Shown here: piece after piece, positions 29,101 to 37,739 of the stretch
How positions within the stretch are numbered: position 1 is the stretch's first letter
Layout: each line of letters begins with the position of its first letter
DNA from: Blastocatellia bacterium
Lineage (GTDB): Bacteria > Acidobacteriota > Blastocatellia > Chloracidobacteriales > JADJPF01
Assembly (NCBI GenBank): GCA_016713405.1
Contig: JADJPF010000006.1
Span: 186,001 to 250,000, forward strand
Direction: 5' to 3'
Length of the DNA stretch: 64,000 nucleotides
The notes under the pieces: generated by a model
What the model was told of the DNA's origin: nothing
What the model saw: only the letters and a program-made list of their open reading frames with translations
Database searches by the model: none
Made by a program: the position numbers and the translations under genes

Positions 29101-30043
29101 CTTGAAACCCTTTATAATATTTAACATAAAGCTCTGCATCTTTTTCCCAATGTTCCTTTGGCATATCTGGAAAAACTTCACGTCGCTTTGCCATCATAGT
29201 TAAAGCTTCAAGACGTTCTTGCATTTGAGCCGTAAGTAAAATTTTTATGCTCTCACCCCTATTTCTTATTAGATCTTTCATATGAGAATATTCTTGTGTC
29301 ACCAAAGCTTGCCAAAGAAATAAAACTATCCAACCAGTAAAACTAATAGAAATAAGAGAACTTGCATAAGATAAATTATTACTTGAAAGCTTTATATTAT
29401 ATAAAACTAATATAAGTAAGCTGCTAGAAAGAAGAAAAAAATAAATAGATGTATGAATAGCCATTGCTGTAAACCCAGCTATTTCATAAGTTGGTAGCTC
29501 TATTAAATATCCTAAAATTACTACTATACTAATAGATAGTATACTACTACTTAGTATTACTGCTATACTATTAGCATATCTAGTTTTTGTAAGCTTATTT
29601 CTTAATAAAATTCCCAGTGCTATATTACTTAAAATAAAACAAACTGAAGTAATTGGAGACATGCGGCCAGGATTAGGAGTTTTGACAGTTATATAAGCTT
29701 CCATAAATAACTGATCTATTCCAAAGTTAATGCCCAAAATATCTTGCAATAAAGTCAATAAAGTAATAATTAAACCTACAGTAATATTAATTATAGCAAT
29801 TTTTGTCCAACCATGTATTAAAGCAAATAAAGTAATACTACTAATAATAAAAACTAGTGCTGTGTTATATTGCATTGGAACAAAACTAGGAAAAACCTGT
29901 GCTAGACTAAAGCTTTGTGTATGCCAGCTAAACAATATTAAAAAAGCAAACAAAAATAATAATCCAGCTAAAACAGTTATAGCTGTATCAATCTTATAAC
30001 TTAATAAATTATCACTAGAAGTATTTTTGTTAGTATTTATCAT
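26132..30043 (-). CDS. Hybrid sensor histidine kinase with membrane sensor, CHASE-like, PAS, receiver and Hpt domains
   Basis: This 1303-residue membrane protein carries a complete phosphorelay. N-terminal ~1-250 holds about seven or eight membrane helices (a MASE-like sensor). A periplasmic CHASE-like domain follows (~290-420; FQAIEWVDTSLY), then a further helix (~460-485) and two PAS domains (~530-765; TGVISTITDITEQ and FATIMRDISER). Next are HisKA with the phospho-His in NMSHEIRTPMNAIIG (~792), HATPase (DTGIGIS, GGTGLGLAIS), a receiver with its Asp in ILMDVQMPEMDG (~1087), and Hpt with IAHTLKSISGSFG (~1229). No output regulator is adjacent, so the final target is unknown. It is monocistronic. 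Confidence 0.93.
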   Translation of the reverse strand: MINTNKNTSSDNLLSYKIDTAITVLAGLLFLFAFLILFSWHTQSFSLAQVFPSFVPMQYNTALVFIISSITLFALIHGWTKIAIINITVGLIITLLTLLQDILGINFGIDQLFMEAYITVKTPNPGRMSPITSVCFILSNIALGILLRNKLTKTRYANSIAVILSSSILSISIVVILGYLIELPTYEIAGFTAMAIHTSIYFFLLSSSLLILVLYNIKLSSNNLSYASSLISISFTGWIVLFLWQALVTQEYSHMKDLIRNRGESIKILLTAQMQERLEALTMMAKRREVFPDMPKEHWEKDAELYVKYYKGFQAIEWVDTSLYIQDIVPANQSVQNLDLKQDKNHWLTIEKAKNEYQTIFAPTVANTDKDLYVYLPIYSKNTFNGFIVGIFDINSLFNHLLRNLKKKDFAINIFESDKILYTSKDTSETYKEHLKTKATVKYNGINWNIELIPSISFINKCQSLLPRVTLIIGLFLACLLTLITYLMEISKQQSRLTNRVNEKLLIEIEHRQQLEKAKDRANKTLLTLIESSPVAIIGFDLEGKIIIWNPEAEKIFGWTQEETLNQTKETFFAWTKLDKFQKIYEVLISSNKESLEIEEQCFNKSGNNIELSISAAQILDKDKITGVISTITDITEQKKLAATKTRLIDILEATTDFVGIASGNGQVSYVNKAGRNFLGIPQIENDEAFHIKDVHPEETISFILTDALPVALEKGFWLGETKVKNRLGGIFEVSQLILAHKSESGEIEYFATIMRDISERIKIEQALKEAKEMAEAAVVAKTEFLANMSHEIRTPMNAIIGLTNLLLETKLTDEQRDFLETIHNSGDTLLTIINDILDFSKIESGKLSLELQPFDLQTCVEQSVDLLVNKATKKGLKLEYLIDDLVPKIIISDATRVRQILVNLIGNAIKFTDKGLVSVKVEVKEKESDLCTLYFSVKDTGIGISKEQQKALFRSFNQADNSITRKYGGTGLGLAISKQLTELLGGTIWVESELEHGANFQFTISAKYNVQEQTPIELTVNQPIKTNLELSQSTKNSLRILLAEDNTINQKVALQMLKRLGYKANVVANGLEVLDALMHQKYDVILMDVQMPEMDGLEATKLICQNLSKNERPRIIAMTANAIRGDKEKCLSVGMDDYISKPVDIKELQIALEKCPTIVSLSTSLKETNELDNSLDPKALDKLLELDDPENPSFIDELILRFLAETPEKFADMSEAIKIGDEKKLKIIAHTLKSISGSFGARKMMKLCAELELGNGSATNNLASQNTKILDILRNEFEIVKEALVLVSNIEHIKIKQQEKIN

Positions 30044-30099
30044 TTAATTATATTTGGCATTTAGTACAATGTAAACTAACTAATGTTATATTCTTAGTG

Positions 30100-30232
30100 C
30101 TTAACCCCCAATGGGGTAACGTAGTCTTTTAATGTTAAGAAGAAACTATGTCGTAATTTTAAACTAGAATTAATATTATACTTAGGACTTACGCCCTAGC
30201 CTATATATCTATTGCCCCATTGGGGGCTTAAG
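30100..30232. repeat. Possible MITE-like element: ~130 bp bounded by 17-18 bp inverted repeats
   Basis: The left arm CTTAACCCCCAATGGGG (30100-30116) pairs with the right arm CCCCATTGGGGGCTTAAG (30215-30232), differing by one base. Each arm is also nearly self-complementary around CCCC..TGGGG. The ~100 bp between them is AT-rich and non-coding. The G/C-rich ends stand out in this AT-rich DNA. No target-site duplication is clear and I see no second copy in the window. Confidence 0.45.
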
Positions 30233-30480
30233 ATTCAAGGTTTCACTATTTTATTTAAGTTACGATGTAATTAATTAGTATATTCAAATTATGTAGTTTT
30301 TTGATTTTATATTAATCTGTTTAGAAAAAACAGCATTTTATTGTTAGGTTATAATAAGTAACAGACATTTAATCACAAGTCAAAATACCAATAACTTATT
30401 TATTTTCATAAGATTAATACACTTAAAGTTAGACTTTGAAGAATTTTTATTTTAATTTTTTAATTTATAAATTTAGATTT

Positions 30481-30504
30481 TAAATTATTGAGTAAATTAT
30501 TGAG
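30481..30504. repeat. Two-copy 12-bp tandem repeat
   Basis: TAAATTATTGAG occurs twice in a row, ~110 bp upstream of the kinase-VWA gene. It could be a regulator site or simple slippage. Confidence 0.6.
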
Positions 30505-30614
30505 TGAAAATCCCTTGATCCTCAGTTAAGCATCGAGTATAAATCTAACACCTTTATTTTCAGGTCTTTTGCTTTATTTAAAGACAAGTTAGAAACCTTA
30601 ATATACAGAAATTT

Positions 30615-32283
30615 ATGTTACTTCAAGCTAATCAAAAACTCGGCCCATACACTTTAATACATCAAATAGGCCAAGGGGCTTTTAGTGTGGTTTGGTTAGC
30701 AGAACGTCGAGGTGCATTAGCAACTACAGAAGTAGCATTAAAACTTATTCCAATTACCGAACAGTTTGACCTAAAAGACATTGAAGTAGAAGCAAAAATT
30801 TGGGTGCAAGCTGGTAAACACCCGAACGTGTTATCACTAATTGAAGCTGACATTTATGATAATCAAATTGTAATTGTTAGTGAATATGCTCCTGACGGCT
30901 CTTTGCATGAGTGGTTAGCCAAAAATAGAGAAAGACAGCTACAACCTATAATAAATATGGTTTGTGGCATATTATCAGGACTAGCACATTTACATAATAA
31001 AAAAATTATTCACCGAGACTTAAAACCTGCAAATATTTTGCTTCATGGTGAAATCCCCCGCTTAGCTGATTTTGGTATAGCAAGACTTATTAAACCAACT
31101 AATCAAACAAATTCTATTGCTGGAACTCCAATTTATATGGCACCTGAAGCGTTTGAAGGCAAATTTATGCCTCAAACTGATATTTGGTCAGTAGGTGTAA
31201 TTTTTTACCAATTATTAACTAATTTATTTCCCTTCCCTAATAATGACACTCCAATGCTGCTAAAAGCTATTTTTTATCAGCCACCTAATCCACTGCCTCA
31301 ATTTATTCCAAGTGTCATTCAAGAAATAGTTTTTCGTGCTTTAGAAAAAGACTTTACAAAACGTTATCAAACCGCTAATGAAATGCTGCTAGATTTACAA
31401 AAAGCTTCACAAACGCTAAAACAACCTATAAATCCGTCTATAACTACTCGAACTTCTTATAATGCTGAAATTAGCCGAAGTAATCCAAGTTGTTTTATTT
31501 TTTTAGTTGATCGTTCTGGTTCAATGGCTAATTCCATTGCAGGTCAAGGTGCAAAAAGAAAAGCTGATGCTGTGGCTGATTGCTTAAATCGGTTGCTACA
31601 AAATTTAGTAATTAAATGTTCTAAGTCTGAAGGAATTAAAGATTATTACTATGTTGGAGTAATTGGTTATGGGTCTAACATTGGGTTAGCTTTAGGTGGA
31701 GCATTAGCAAGAAAAAATCTTGTTCCTATTAGCGAGATTGCTTTTTCTCCTATTCGCATAGAAGATCGTATTAAAAAAGTTGATGATGGAATGGGTGGAA
31801 TAATAGAACAACAGGTAAAATTTCCTATCTGGGTTGAGCCTTTTGCTGATGGTGGAACACCAATGGCAGAAGTTTTTAGAGCCACTTATAATGTTTTAGT
31901 TGATTGGATTGCTCATCATCCTAACAGTTTTCCACCTGTTGTAATTAATATTACAGATGGAGACTCTAATAGCGATCCAACAAATGAAGCAAAAGCTATA
32001 ATGAATTTGGCTACAAGTGATGGAAATGTGTTACTTTTTAATTGTCATATTTCTGATAAACAAGTAGCACCAATTTTATTTCCAGAAAGTGAAGCTAATT
32101 TAGTTGAGCCATTTGCCAAAAAACTTTTTTGGCTTTCTAGTCTGTTGCCAGCTAAAATAAGAGAATGCTTATAGAGAAGGTTATCCGGTGACAGAAAAAT
32201 CTCGTGGCTTTGCTTTTAATGCTGATATGGTAGAGTTAATAAGTTTTCTTGATATTGGAACTAGACCTGGTAATCTGCGATAA
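30615..32283 (+). CDS. Ser/Thr protein kinase fused to a VWA domain, +1 frameshift near its 3' end
   Basis: An N-terminal kinase (~1-265) has an intact set: GQGAFSVV loop, VALKLI Lys, HRDLKPAN and ADFGIA. A VWA domain (~290-515) has the full metal site: FLVDRSGSM, GGTPMAE and ITDGDS. The frame stops at 32174, but a +1 shift around 32163-32167 continues with AYREGYPVTEKSRGFAFNAD and stops at 32283, so the real protein has about 555 residues. There is no signal peptide. A PP2C phosphatase and a second kinase-like protein follow, a set that recalls the TerY-P triad (VWA, PP2C, kinase) of stress systems, here with kinase and VWA fused. Confidence 0.88.
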
Positions 32284-32308
32284 GTTATTTTAATTTAGGA
32301 GTCTACCT

Positions 32309-33364
32309 GTGACACTTCTAGCTAATAAAACTGAAATAGTAATAAAAAATATTTTTCAACTTTCAAAATCTGGTAACAGCGAAAGTGAATATGAAGATGC
32401 CTGTGATTACTCAATAGAAGAAAGACGCTTTGCTATTTCTGATGGGGCAACAGAATCTTCTTTTGCAAATCTTTGGGCTAAAAGCCTAGTGACTGGACTT
32501 GTAGCAACGGCCCCTTTTCAATTTTTAGAAACAGAAGCCGATTTACTAGAATGGTTAGAACCGCTTCAAAATACTTGGAGAAAAATGATTGATTGGCAAA
32601 ACCTTCCATGGTTTGCTGCTGACAAAGCCGAAGCAGGAGCATTTGCTACTCTTTTAGGTGTACAATTTCTTGATCCAGAACTAGTTTCCTTATTGCCAGA
32701 AACCAAACCTGTAGATGAAGAAATGCGTTGGCAAGCCGTTGCTATAGGAGATAGTTGCCTGTTTCAAGTTCGCCAAAATCAATTAGCTTCTTCTTTTCCA
32801 TTAAATAGCTCAAAACAATTTAGTAATAGTCCAATATTACTAGCTAGCAGTGTTAGCAAAAACCAACAAGTTTGGCGTAACTTTCATCATTGTAAAGAAG
32901 TTTGTTATGAAAATGACCTTTTCTTTTTGATGACTGATGCTTTAGCTCAATGGTTTTTAACTGAATATGAGCAAGGAAGAAAACCCTGGGTAACGCTTTA
33001 TCATCTACGAGATGAAGAGGATTTCCAACATTTTATTACTAGACTAAGAAATTCCGGTCAATTACGTAATGATGATGTCACATTATTAACTATTCAACTT
33101 GGTAATGGAGATTTAGGTTTAGTAGAAACTATCAATGAAGAACTTGTTGCTGAAACTAAAGAACATACTCCTACATCTACCTTTGTTGTTAAAGACAGCA
33201 AAGACACCAAAGACTTTGATACAGCAAAAACAACCCAACTTGATTCAAAACCTACAGATGTTAAAACTCCTCAATTTCGTTCATTAGATCAACCATCTGT
33301 GCTAAAACAAATTGGTAAATCAATAATTGGGTTATTGGGTAAAAAAGAAGAGGAAGATAAATAA
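32309..33364 (+). CDS. PP2C-family protein phosphatase
   Basis: This 351-residue protein carries the metal-binding acidic residues of PP2C in order: FAISDGATESS (~42-52), IGDSCLFQV (~147-155), LMTDALAQWF (~207-216) and LRNDDVTLLTI (~251-261). The last ~80 residues are a charged, Thr/Lys/Asp-rich tail. GTG start with TTAGGAG upstream, 25 bp after the corrected end of the kinase-VWA gene. It would dephosphorylate targets of the neighbouring kinases. The sequence is divergent, so the family call rests on these motifs. Confidence 0.82.
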   Translation: MTLLANKTEIVIKNIFQLSKSGNSESEYEDACDYSIEERRFAISDGATESSFANLWAKSLVTGLVATAPFQFLETEADLLEWLEPLQNTWRKMIDWQNLPWFAADKAEAGAFATLLGVQFLDPELVSLLPETKPVDEEMRWQAVAIGDSCLFQVRQNQLASSFPLNSSKQFSNSPILLASSVSKNQQVWRNFHHCKEVCYENDLFFLMTDALAQWFLTEYEQGRKPWVTLYHLRDEEDFQHFITRLRNSGQLRNDDVTLLTIQLGNGDLGLVETINEELVAETKEHTPTSTFVVKDSKDTKDFDTAKTTQLDSKPTDVKTPQFRSLDQPSVLKQIGKSIIGLLGKKEEEDK

Positions 33365-33422
33365 TTTATCTTCTACATTGTTTATTACTAAGCATTAATC
33401 GCTAATTAAAAGGGAGGAAAAA

Positions 33423-35213
33423 ATGTATTGGCCTAGCCCTTCTGACTATCAAGACGCAATCCAAAACCCTAATGCTTGTTTTCAATCACCAGAACTACGT
33501 GCAGGGCAAGTTGCACTTACCCCTATGGGACTACCTAAAGTTGTCTCTGGTAATTTTGCTAGTGTATATGAAATTACTAGTAATGGACAGCGTTGGGCAG
33601 TACGATGTTTTTTACGTCAAGTCTCAGACCAACAACGTCGCTACAACCTACTTAGTCAACATTTAGCAGGCTTTCGTATTCCTAGTTTGGTAGATTTTCA
33701 GTATTTACCACAGGGAATTTTGGTAAGGGGCCAATGGTATCCAGTAGTAAAAATGGCATGGGCAGATGGCAAAACTCTTAATAATTTTATTACTGAATCT
33801 CTATCAAATCCTCAAGTATTGTTGGAATTAGCAGCTAAATGGCGTGGTTTAATCAATAGTTTAGGAGGAAACCGACTAGCACATGGCGACTTACAACATG
33901 GAAATATTATTGTTAGCCCACAAGGTAATTTATCTTTAGTAGACTATGATGGAATGTTTACACCATCTCTTAGAGGTGAAAGAAGCCCTGAACTTGGTCA
34001 TGAAAATTTTCAACACCCTGAACGAAATGTTAATGATTATGAAGAAAATTTAGATAGTTTTTCTGCTTTAGTTATTTACTTGAGTTTAAGAGCTTTAGCT
34101 TATCAACCTGCTCTTTGGCAACAATTTCATAATGGGGAAAATTTAATTTTTACCCGCAAAGATTTTCAAAATCCCCAGCAATCACCGCTTTTTCAACAAC
34201 TTAAAACTAGTTCTGATGAATCCGTGCGTAGACTTGCTAATAGTCTAGAGTCTTGCTGTTTTACTAATGTAGCTGTTTTACCAGAATTTGAGACTTTAAT
34301 TGCTAGTTTGCCTTTAACCAATACGGTTCCAGCTATGGGTGCAGCTAGTAGTTCTAACTCAGCTTTTCCACAAGCACCAAGCAGCAATTTGGGGCAATTT
34401 GGCTCACCTCTACCAAGTTGGACAACTCCTTCAGGGCATTCTGGACAAGTACCAGCAACTAATCAACAGTTTAATAATGTTGCTAATGGTCAGATGGCTG
34501 CCATAGCTTCAGCAATGCCTCCTATAGCACCTGCGCCTCCTATAGTAAAAACTAAAGCTCCTGTTTGGTTAATTTTAGTAGCTATTTTTGCTGGTTTTAT
34601 TGCTTTTAGCACAACAGCTTTTTCTCTCTATCTTTCCTATCAACATAATCAAGAAATGAGTTATATGGAGACAGACCTGTCTTCATTAAGACAACAACTT
34701 ACTGAAGAAAAAGAGAAAAATACAAAACTTGTTGAAGAAATGGCTGTAATGGAAAAAGCTTTACAGTCAAAAAAACCATATGTTGATACAAAAAGTACTT
34801 TAGGTGATATCTTTGATAAAGCTCTTACACTTAATAGAATTGACAAGCTTGATGCTAAGGTTGATTCCTTAAAGTTTTATGAAGGTGGTTATAATGGAAC
34901 TGCCCGAGCAGACAGAGTTTATCTAACTAGTTTTTCTCGCAATAGTCGTTTTGTTTTTTGGGAGCTAAATCTTACTCATCCAACACGTGCAGCTAGAGAA
35001 GATTTTACTATTGATGTTACCTGGTATAAAGATGGAGCATTTTGGGCAGATGGCCCTTCTAAAACTTATGTTGAGCCAAATTGGGCAACTAGTTTTCATA
35101 ATAATGGCAAAGGCTGGTCAGAACCCGGTAAGTGGGAAACAGGAGATTATCGAGTAGATTTATTTGTTGATGGAAAAAAAATTGCTACTGGGAATTTTTC
35201 TATAGTTGATTAA
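33423..35213 (+). CDS. Membrane-anchored atypical kinase with extracytoplasmic beta-domain
   Basis: The N-terminal ~1-290 is kinase-like, with VRCF as the likely Lys-less or altered ATP strand, a catalytic-loop-like HGDLQHGN (~157-164) and VDYDGMF in place of DFG. A Pro/Ser/Gln-rich linker (~290-375) leads to a membrane helix (~378-402), a coiled coil (~405-445) and a C-terminal domain (~480-596) ending in DYRVDLFVDGKKIATGNF, probably outside the membrane. It has AGGGAGG before the ATG. Third gene of the kinase-VWA/PP2C cassette, so it may be the receptor arm. Whether it is an active kinase or a pseudokinase is open. Confidence 0.75.
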   Translation: MYWPSPSDYQDAIQNPNACFQSPELRAGQVALTPMGLPKVVSGNFASVYEITSNGQRWAVRCFLRQVSDQQRRYNLLSQHLAGFRIPSLVDFQYLPQGILVRGQWYPVVKMAWADGKTLNNFITESLSNPQVLLELAAKWRGLINSLGGNRLAHGDLQHGNIIVSPQGNLSLVDYDGMFTPSLRGERSPELGHENFQHPERNVNDYEENLDSFSALVIYLSLRALAYQPALWQQFHNGENLIFTRKDFQNPQQSPLFQQLKTSSDESVRRLANSLESCCFTNVAVLPEFETLIASLPLTNTVPAMGAASSSNSAFPQAPSSNLGQFGSPLPSWTTPSGHSGQVPATNQQFNNVANGQMAAIASAMPPIAPAPPIVKTKAPVWLILVAIFAGFIAFSTTAFSLYLSYQHNQEMSYMETDLSSLRQQLTEEKEKNTKLVEEMAVMEKALQSKKPYVDTKSTLGDIFDKALTLNRIDKLDAKVDSLKFYEGGYNGTARADRVYLTSFSRNSRFVFWELNLTHPTRAAREDFTIDVTWYKDGAFWADGPSKTYVEPNWATSFHNNGKGWSEPGKWETGDYRVDLFVDGKKIATGNFSIVD

Positions 35214-35241
35214 CTTGTAAATTTTATAGCAAGGAAAATGG

Positions 35242-35619
35242 ATGTCTTATATAACAAGAGATAAAAAAGACAAAAAAGAAAAATATGTTTGGGTGGGTAT
35301 AGAAATTTTACGCATTGCTGATGTAGTTACTTTAAGAGGTTCTATTAGAGAAACAGATCTTTCAGCAATATTAGAAGGTGAATTTAAGAAGCCATTTCTT
35401 GAAATAAAACACTTACATTGGACAACCACTGTTTGGGATGAAATTACAGGACAAAACAAAATTGATTTTGTTGCTCACGGTCGAGATGGTGAATGGAAAT
35501 GGCACACAGGAACATTTTTCTTAAAACAAGAAAAAATTTTAGCTATTGGGCTAATCGAAGATTGTTCCAAATACCTTTCTTTGGATGAAGATTTAGATGA
35601 TAATAACTGGACTCAATAA
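35242..35619 (+). CDS. Uncharacterised 125-residue protein of the kinase/PP2C cassette
   Basis: I do not recognise this family. It is soluble and mostly beta-strand in character, with many aromatic residues (HLHWTTTVWDE, GEWKWHTGTFF), a Lys-rich start and an acidic tail (SLDEDLDDNNW). It begins 28 bp after the membrane kinase gene with AAGGAAA upstream and is probably the last intact gene of that operon. A small adaptor or substrate is possible, but this is a guess from position. Confidence 0.6.
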   Translation: MSYITRDKKDKKEKYVWVGIEILRIADVVTLRGSIRETDLSAILEGEFKKPFLEIKHLHWTTTVWDEITGQNKIDFVAHGRDGEWKWHTGTFFLKQEKILAIGLIEDCSKYLSLDEDLDDNNWTQ

Positions 35620-35680
35620 AATTTAAGAGGTTTTGATGCCTAAAAGCTTCTAATAAAAAGATTTATCTTTGAGGTTATTT

Positions 35681-35962
35681 ATGTCTGACAATGGAGTTAA
35701 AAAATTTATTACCTGGGATCCTAATCGTTCCTTAGGTCTAAATTAGGTAGTTTTTCAACCTAACCAAACACAAGACATAGAAGGTATTATTCCTTCAGGA
35801 CAAGAACTTGGAGAATATTCAACTTATGTAGCAGCTAAAACAGCACATCCTGATGCACGAATCACTAATGATGCTACTGAAGCAATCAAATATGGCAATA
35901 TTTAGGGCTACTTAGGTAAATTTAAAGAGGAAGTTAATAATGGAAGAACAAGGATTAAGTAA
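35681..35962 (+). pseudogene. Small frame interrupted by two in-frame TAG codons
   Basis: ATG 35681 opens a frame that reads MSDNGVKKFITWDPN and on to a TAG at 35744-35746. It then continues, with protein-like composition (FQPNQTQDIEGIIPSGQE), to a second TAG at 35903-35905, and ends at TAA 35960-35962, inside the next gene. About 93 codons in all. Each TAG is one base from GAG, which would fit the context. TAG is a normal stop elsewhere here (for example at 38788-38790), so I call it a decayed gene or one with sequence errors. The family is unknown. Confidence 0.45.
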
Positions 35963-36275
35963 ACTTTCTCCTACAAATCAATTAGATAGTATTCATCATG
36001 TAGCAATTCCTGTTCTGGATATAAACATTTCCGTAAAATGGTATAAAGAGAATTTCAATTGTCAAATAATTTATCAAGACGAAACTTGGGCATTTATTGA
36101 GTTTGCTAATATAAAATTAGCCTTGGTTACTCCTAATCAACATCCTCCACACATAGCTTTTGTAAGTCAGACAGCAGAAAAATTTGGAACACTTGTAGAA
36201 CACAGAGATAAAAGTCGCTCAACTTACATTAAAGATCCTTCTGGCAATACAGTAGAAGTAATGGCTGAAGGATAA
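35940..36275 (+). CDS. Glyoxalase/VOC superfamily protein
   Basis: This 111-residue single VOC domain starts with DSIHHVAIPVLDI and VKWYKENFNCQIIYQDE and ends with TYIKDPSGNTVEVMAEG. Metal-ligand candidates are His in HHVAI, Glu in FIEF, His in PPHIAF and Glu in VEVM. AGAGGAAG precedes the ATG. The substrate cannot be told; VOC proteins include lyases, dioxygenases and resistance proteins. It overlaps the tail of the broken gene before it. Confidence 0.85.
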   Translation: MEEQGLSKLSPTNQLDSIHHVAIPVLDINISVKWYKENFNCQIIYQDETWAFIEFANIKLALVTPNQHPPHIAFVSQTAEKFGTLVEHRDKSRSTYIKDPSGNTVEVMAEG

Positions 36276-36291
36276 AAAGGAGTAATTTGTA

Positions 36292-36723
36292 GTGGTCAAA
36301 GGCTGGTTAAAGTTTTTTATATGGATTTTTAAGAAAAATTTTAAGTTTTGGATATTTTGTCTATATTTATTTTTTTCAATAAGTTGTACAGACAACATAT
36401 CTGCTACCTTACCCCCCTCACCTATAACATCTCCTAGCTTAATAAATGCTAATGCTGTACCTCAACATCTTAAAAACATTTTTCTTGCTCGTTGTGCATC
36501 CTGTCATGGTGAAAAAGGTGATGGTGGAGAGGCTGGAACAATTTATCAAGCTCGTAGTCGTAGCCCTAAAAATTGGACAGCCTTTTTGAAAAATCCAAAA
36601 TCTATAAATAAAAATAGTAAAAAACTTCCTGTAGAAGGTTTAACAGAAGCTGAATATGCTGCTTTTGGAGAATGGCTAGCTAGAATTACTAAAGAAAATC
36701 GTTATGATACTGTAGGTAAATAA
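36292..36723 (+). CDS. Membrane-anchored c-type cytochrome
   Basis: This 143-residue protein has an N-terminal hydrophobic segment (~18-31) followed by a lipobox-like FSISC, so probably a lipoprotein on the outer face of the membrane. The heme motif is CASCHGEKGDGG (~68-79). Where most class I cytochromes have Met-Pro as distal ligand, this has KKLPVEG, so the sixth ligand is uncertain. GTG start with AAGGAG upstream. It follows the VOC gene by 16 bp and precedes a peptidase by 3 bp. It could feed the CtaC oxidase, which is inference. Confidence 0.85.
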   Translation: MVKGWLKFFIWIFKKNFKFWIFCLYLFFSISCTDNISATLPPSPITSPSLINANAVPQHLKNIFLARCASCHGEKGDGGEAGTIYQARSRSPKNWTAFLKNPKSINKNSKKLPVEGLTEAEYAAFGEWLARITKENRYDTVGK

Positions 36724-36726
36724 TTT

Positions 36727-37710
36727 ATGACAAAAATAATTTGTTACTGTCTAAGTCTTTTATTGTGTGTTTGCTTATTTGTTAATGTTAGTTTGGCACA
36801 AAATAAACCTCTGCCTAGTAAACCAACAATAGAAAATCCTTCTGCTGCTGCATCTTTAAGCACTACTTTTGATCCGCCAAAAGCTTTTAATCATATTCGT
36901 AGCCAAGTAAATTTTGGCCCTCATTGGGCTGGCTCTCCTGCAATTAAAGAAGTTCGTAACTATTTAACCCAAGAATTAGCTAGTTATGGTTTAACAGTTC
37001 ATCAAGATGCTTTTATGGCACAAACCCCTAACCCTAAATTTCCTACAGTAGAAATGGTTAATTTAATTGCAGAAATACCTGGCAAGAAAAAAGATATTGT
37101 TATATTAGCTAGTCACTATGATACTAAGTGGTTTCCTGAGGAAGATTTTCTTGGTGCAAATGATGGTGGTTCTAGTACAGGAGTTTTACTTGAACTAGCT
37201 CGTGTATTAGCTAAATCTAATCCAGAGTATACATTATGGCTAGTATTCTTTGATGGTGAAGAAGCAATGAATATAGAATGGCAAGGTACAGACCATACTT
37301 ATGGCTCAACTCATTTACTAAATAAATTGCGTATAGAAAAAAAGCTAAGTAATATTAGAGCTATGGTCTTACTGGATATGATTGGAGATAAAGAACTTAA
37401 TATTTGTCGTGATGAATCTTCTACAGGCTGGTTAAAAAATATTATTTACTCTACAGCAGAAGAACTTGGTTATCAGAAGTCTTTTCCAAATGAAACTTGT
37501 GATATAGAAGATGACCACACACCCTTTTTGCGTGCTGGTGTTGCGGCTGTAGATATTATCGATTTTGACTATGGCCCGGATAATGATTTTTGGCATACTA
37601 AAGAAGATTCTTTAGACAAAATAAGCCTAGAAAGTCTTAAGACTGTCGGGGATACTGTATTAAACAGTCTTCCTAAAATATTTAACTATTTAAATAAAAC
37701 TACTAAGTAA
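36727..37710 (+). CDS. M28-family zinc peptidase or glutaminyl cyclase
   Basis: This 327-residue exported protein has a signal peptide (~1-24, ending SLAQ). Metal ligands: His-Tyr-Asp in LASHYDTKW, Asp in GANDGGSSTG, and Glu-Glu in FFDGEEAM. Late motifs are CDIEDDHTPFL and DFWHTKEDSLDKIS. The DDH and FWHT spelling is closest to glutaminyl-peptide cyclotransferases of the M28 fold, which cyclise N-terminal Gln, but an aminopeptidase is possible. It is separated from the cytochrome gene by three bases. Confidence 0.87.
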   Translation: MTKIICYCLSLLLCVCLFVNVSLAQNKPLPSKPTIENPSAAASLSTTFDPPKAFNHIRSQVNFGPHWAGSPAIKEVRNYLTQELASYGLTVHQDAFMAQTPNPKFPTVEMVNLIAEIPGKKKDIVILASHYDTKWFPEEDFLGANDGGSSTGVLLELARVLAKSNPEYTLWLVFFDGEEAMNIEWQGTDHTYGSTHLLNKLRIEKKLSNIRAMVLLDMIGDKELNICRDESSTGWLKNIIYSTAEELGYQKSFPNETCDIEDDHTPFLRAGVAAVDIIDFDYGPDNDFWHTKEDSLDKISLESLKTVGDTVLNSLPKIFNYLNKTTK

Positions 37711-37739
37711 TTTAATATAAACACTTTGGAGGGTATTTA

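Larger units (their letters stand above)
30044..30614. other. Intergenic region upstream of the hybrid kinase and the kinase-VWA gene
   Basis: About 570 AT-rich bases between divergent genes. It holds the G/C-rich inverted repeat pair at 30100-30232 and a 12-bp tandem duplication at 30481-30504. I see no gene or tRNA. Confidence 0.5.

Noticed and set aside
35681..35962. Stop-codon reassignment (TAG as sense)
   Set aside because: TAG ends other clear genes in the window, for example the dehydrogenase at 38788-38790 and mobA at 61636-61638.
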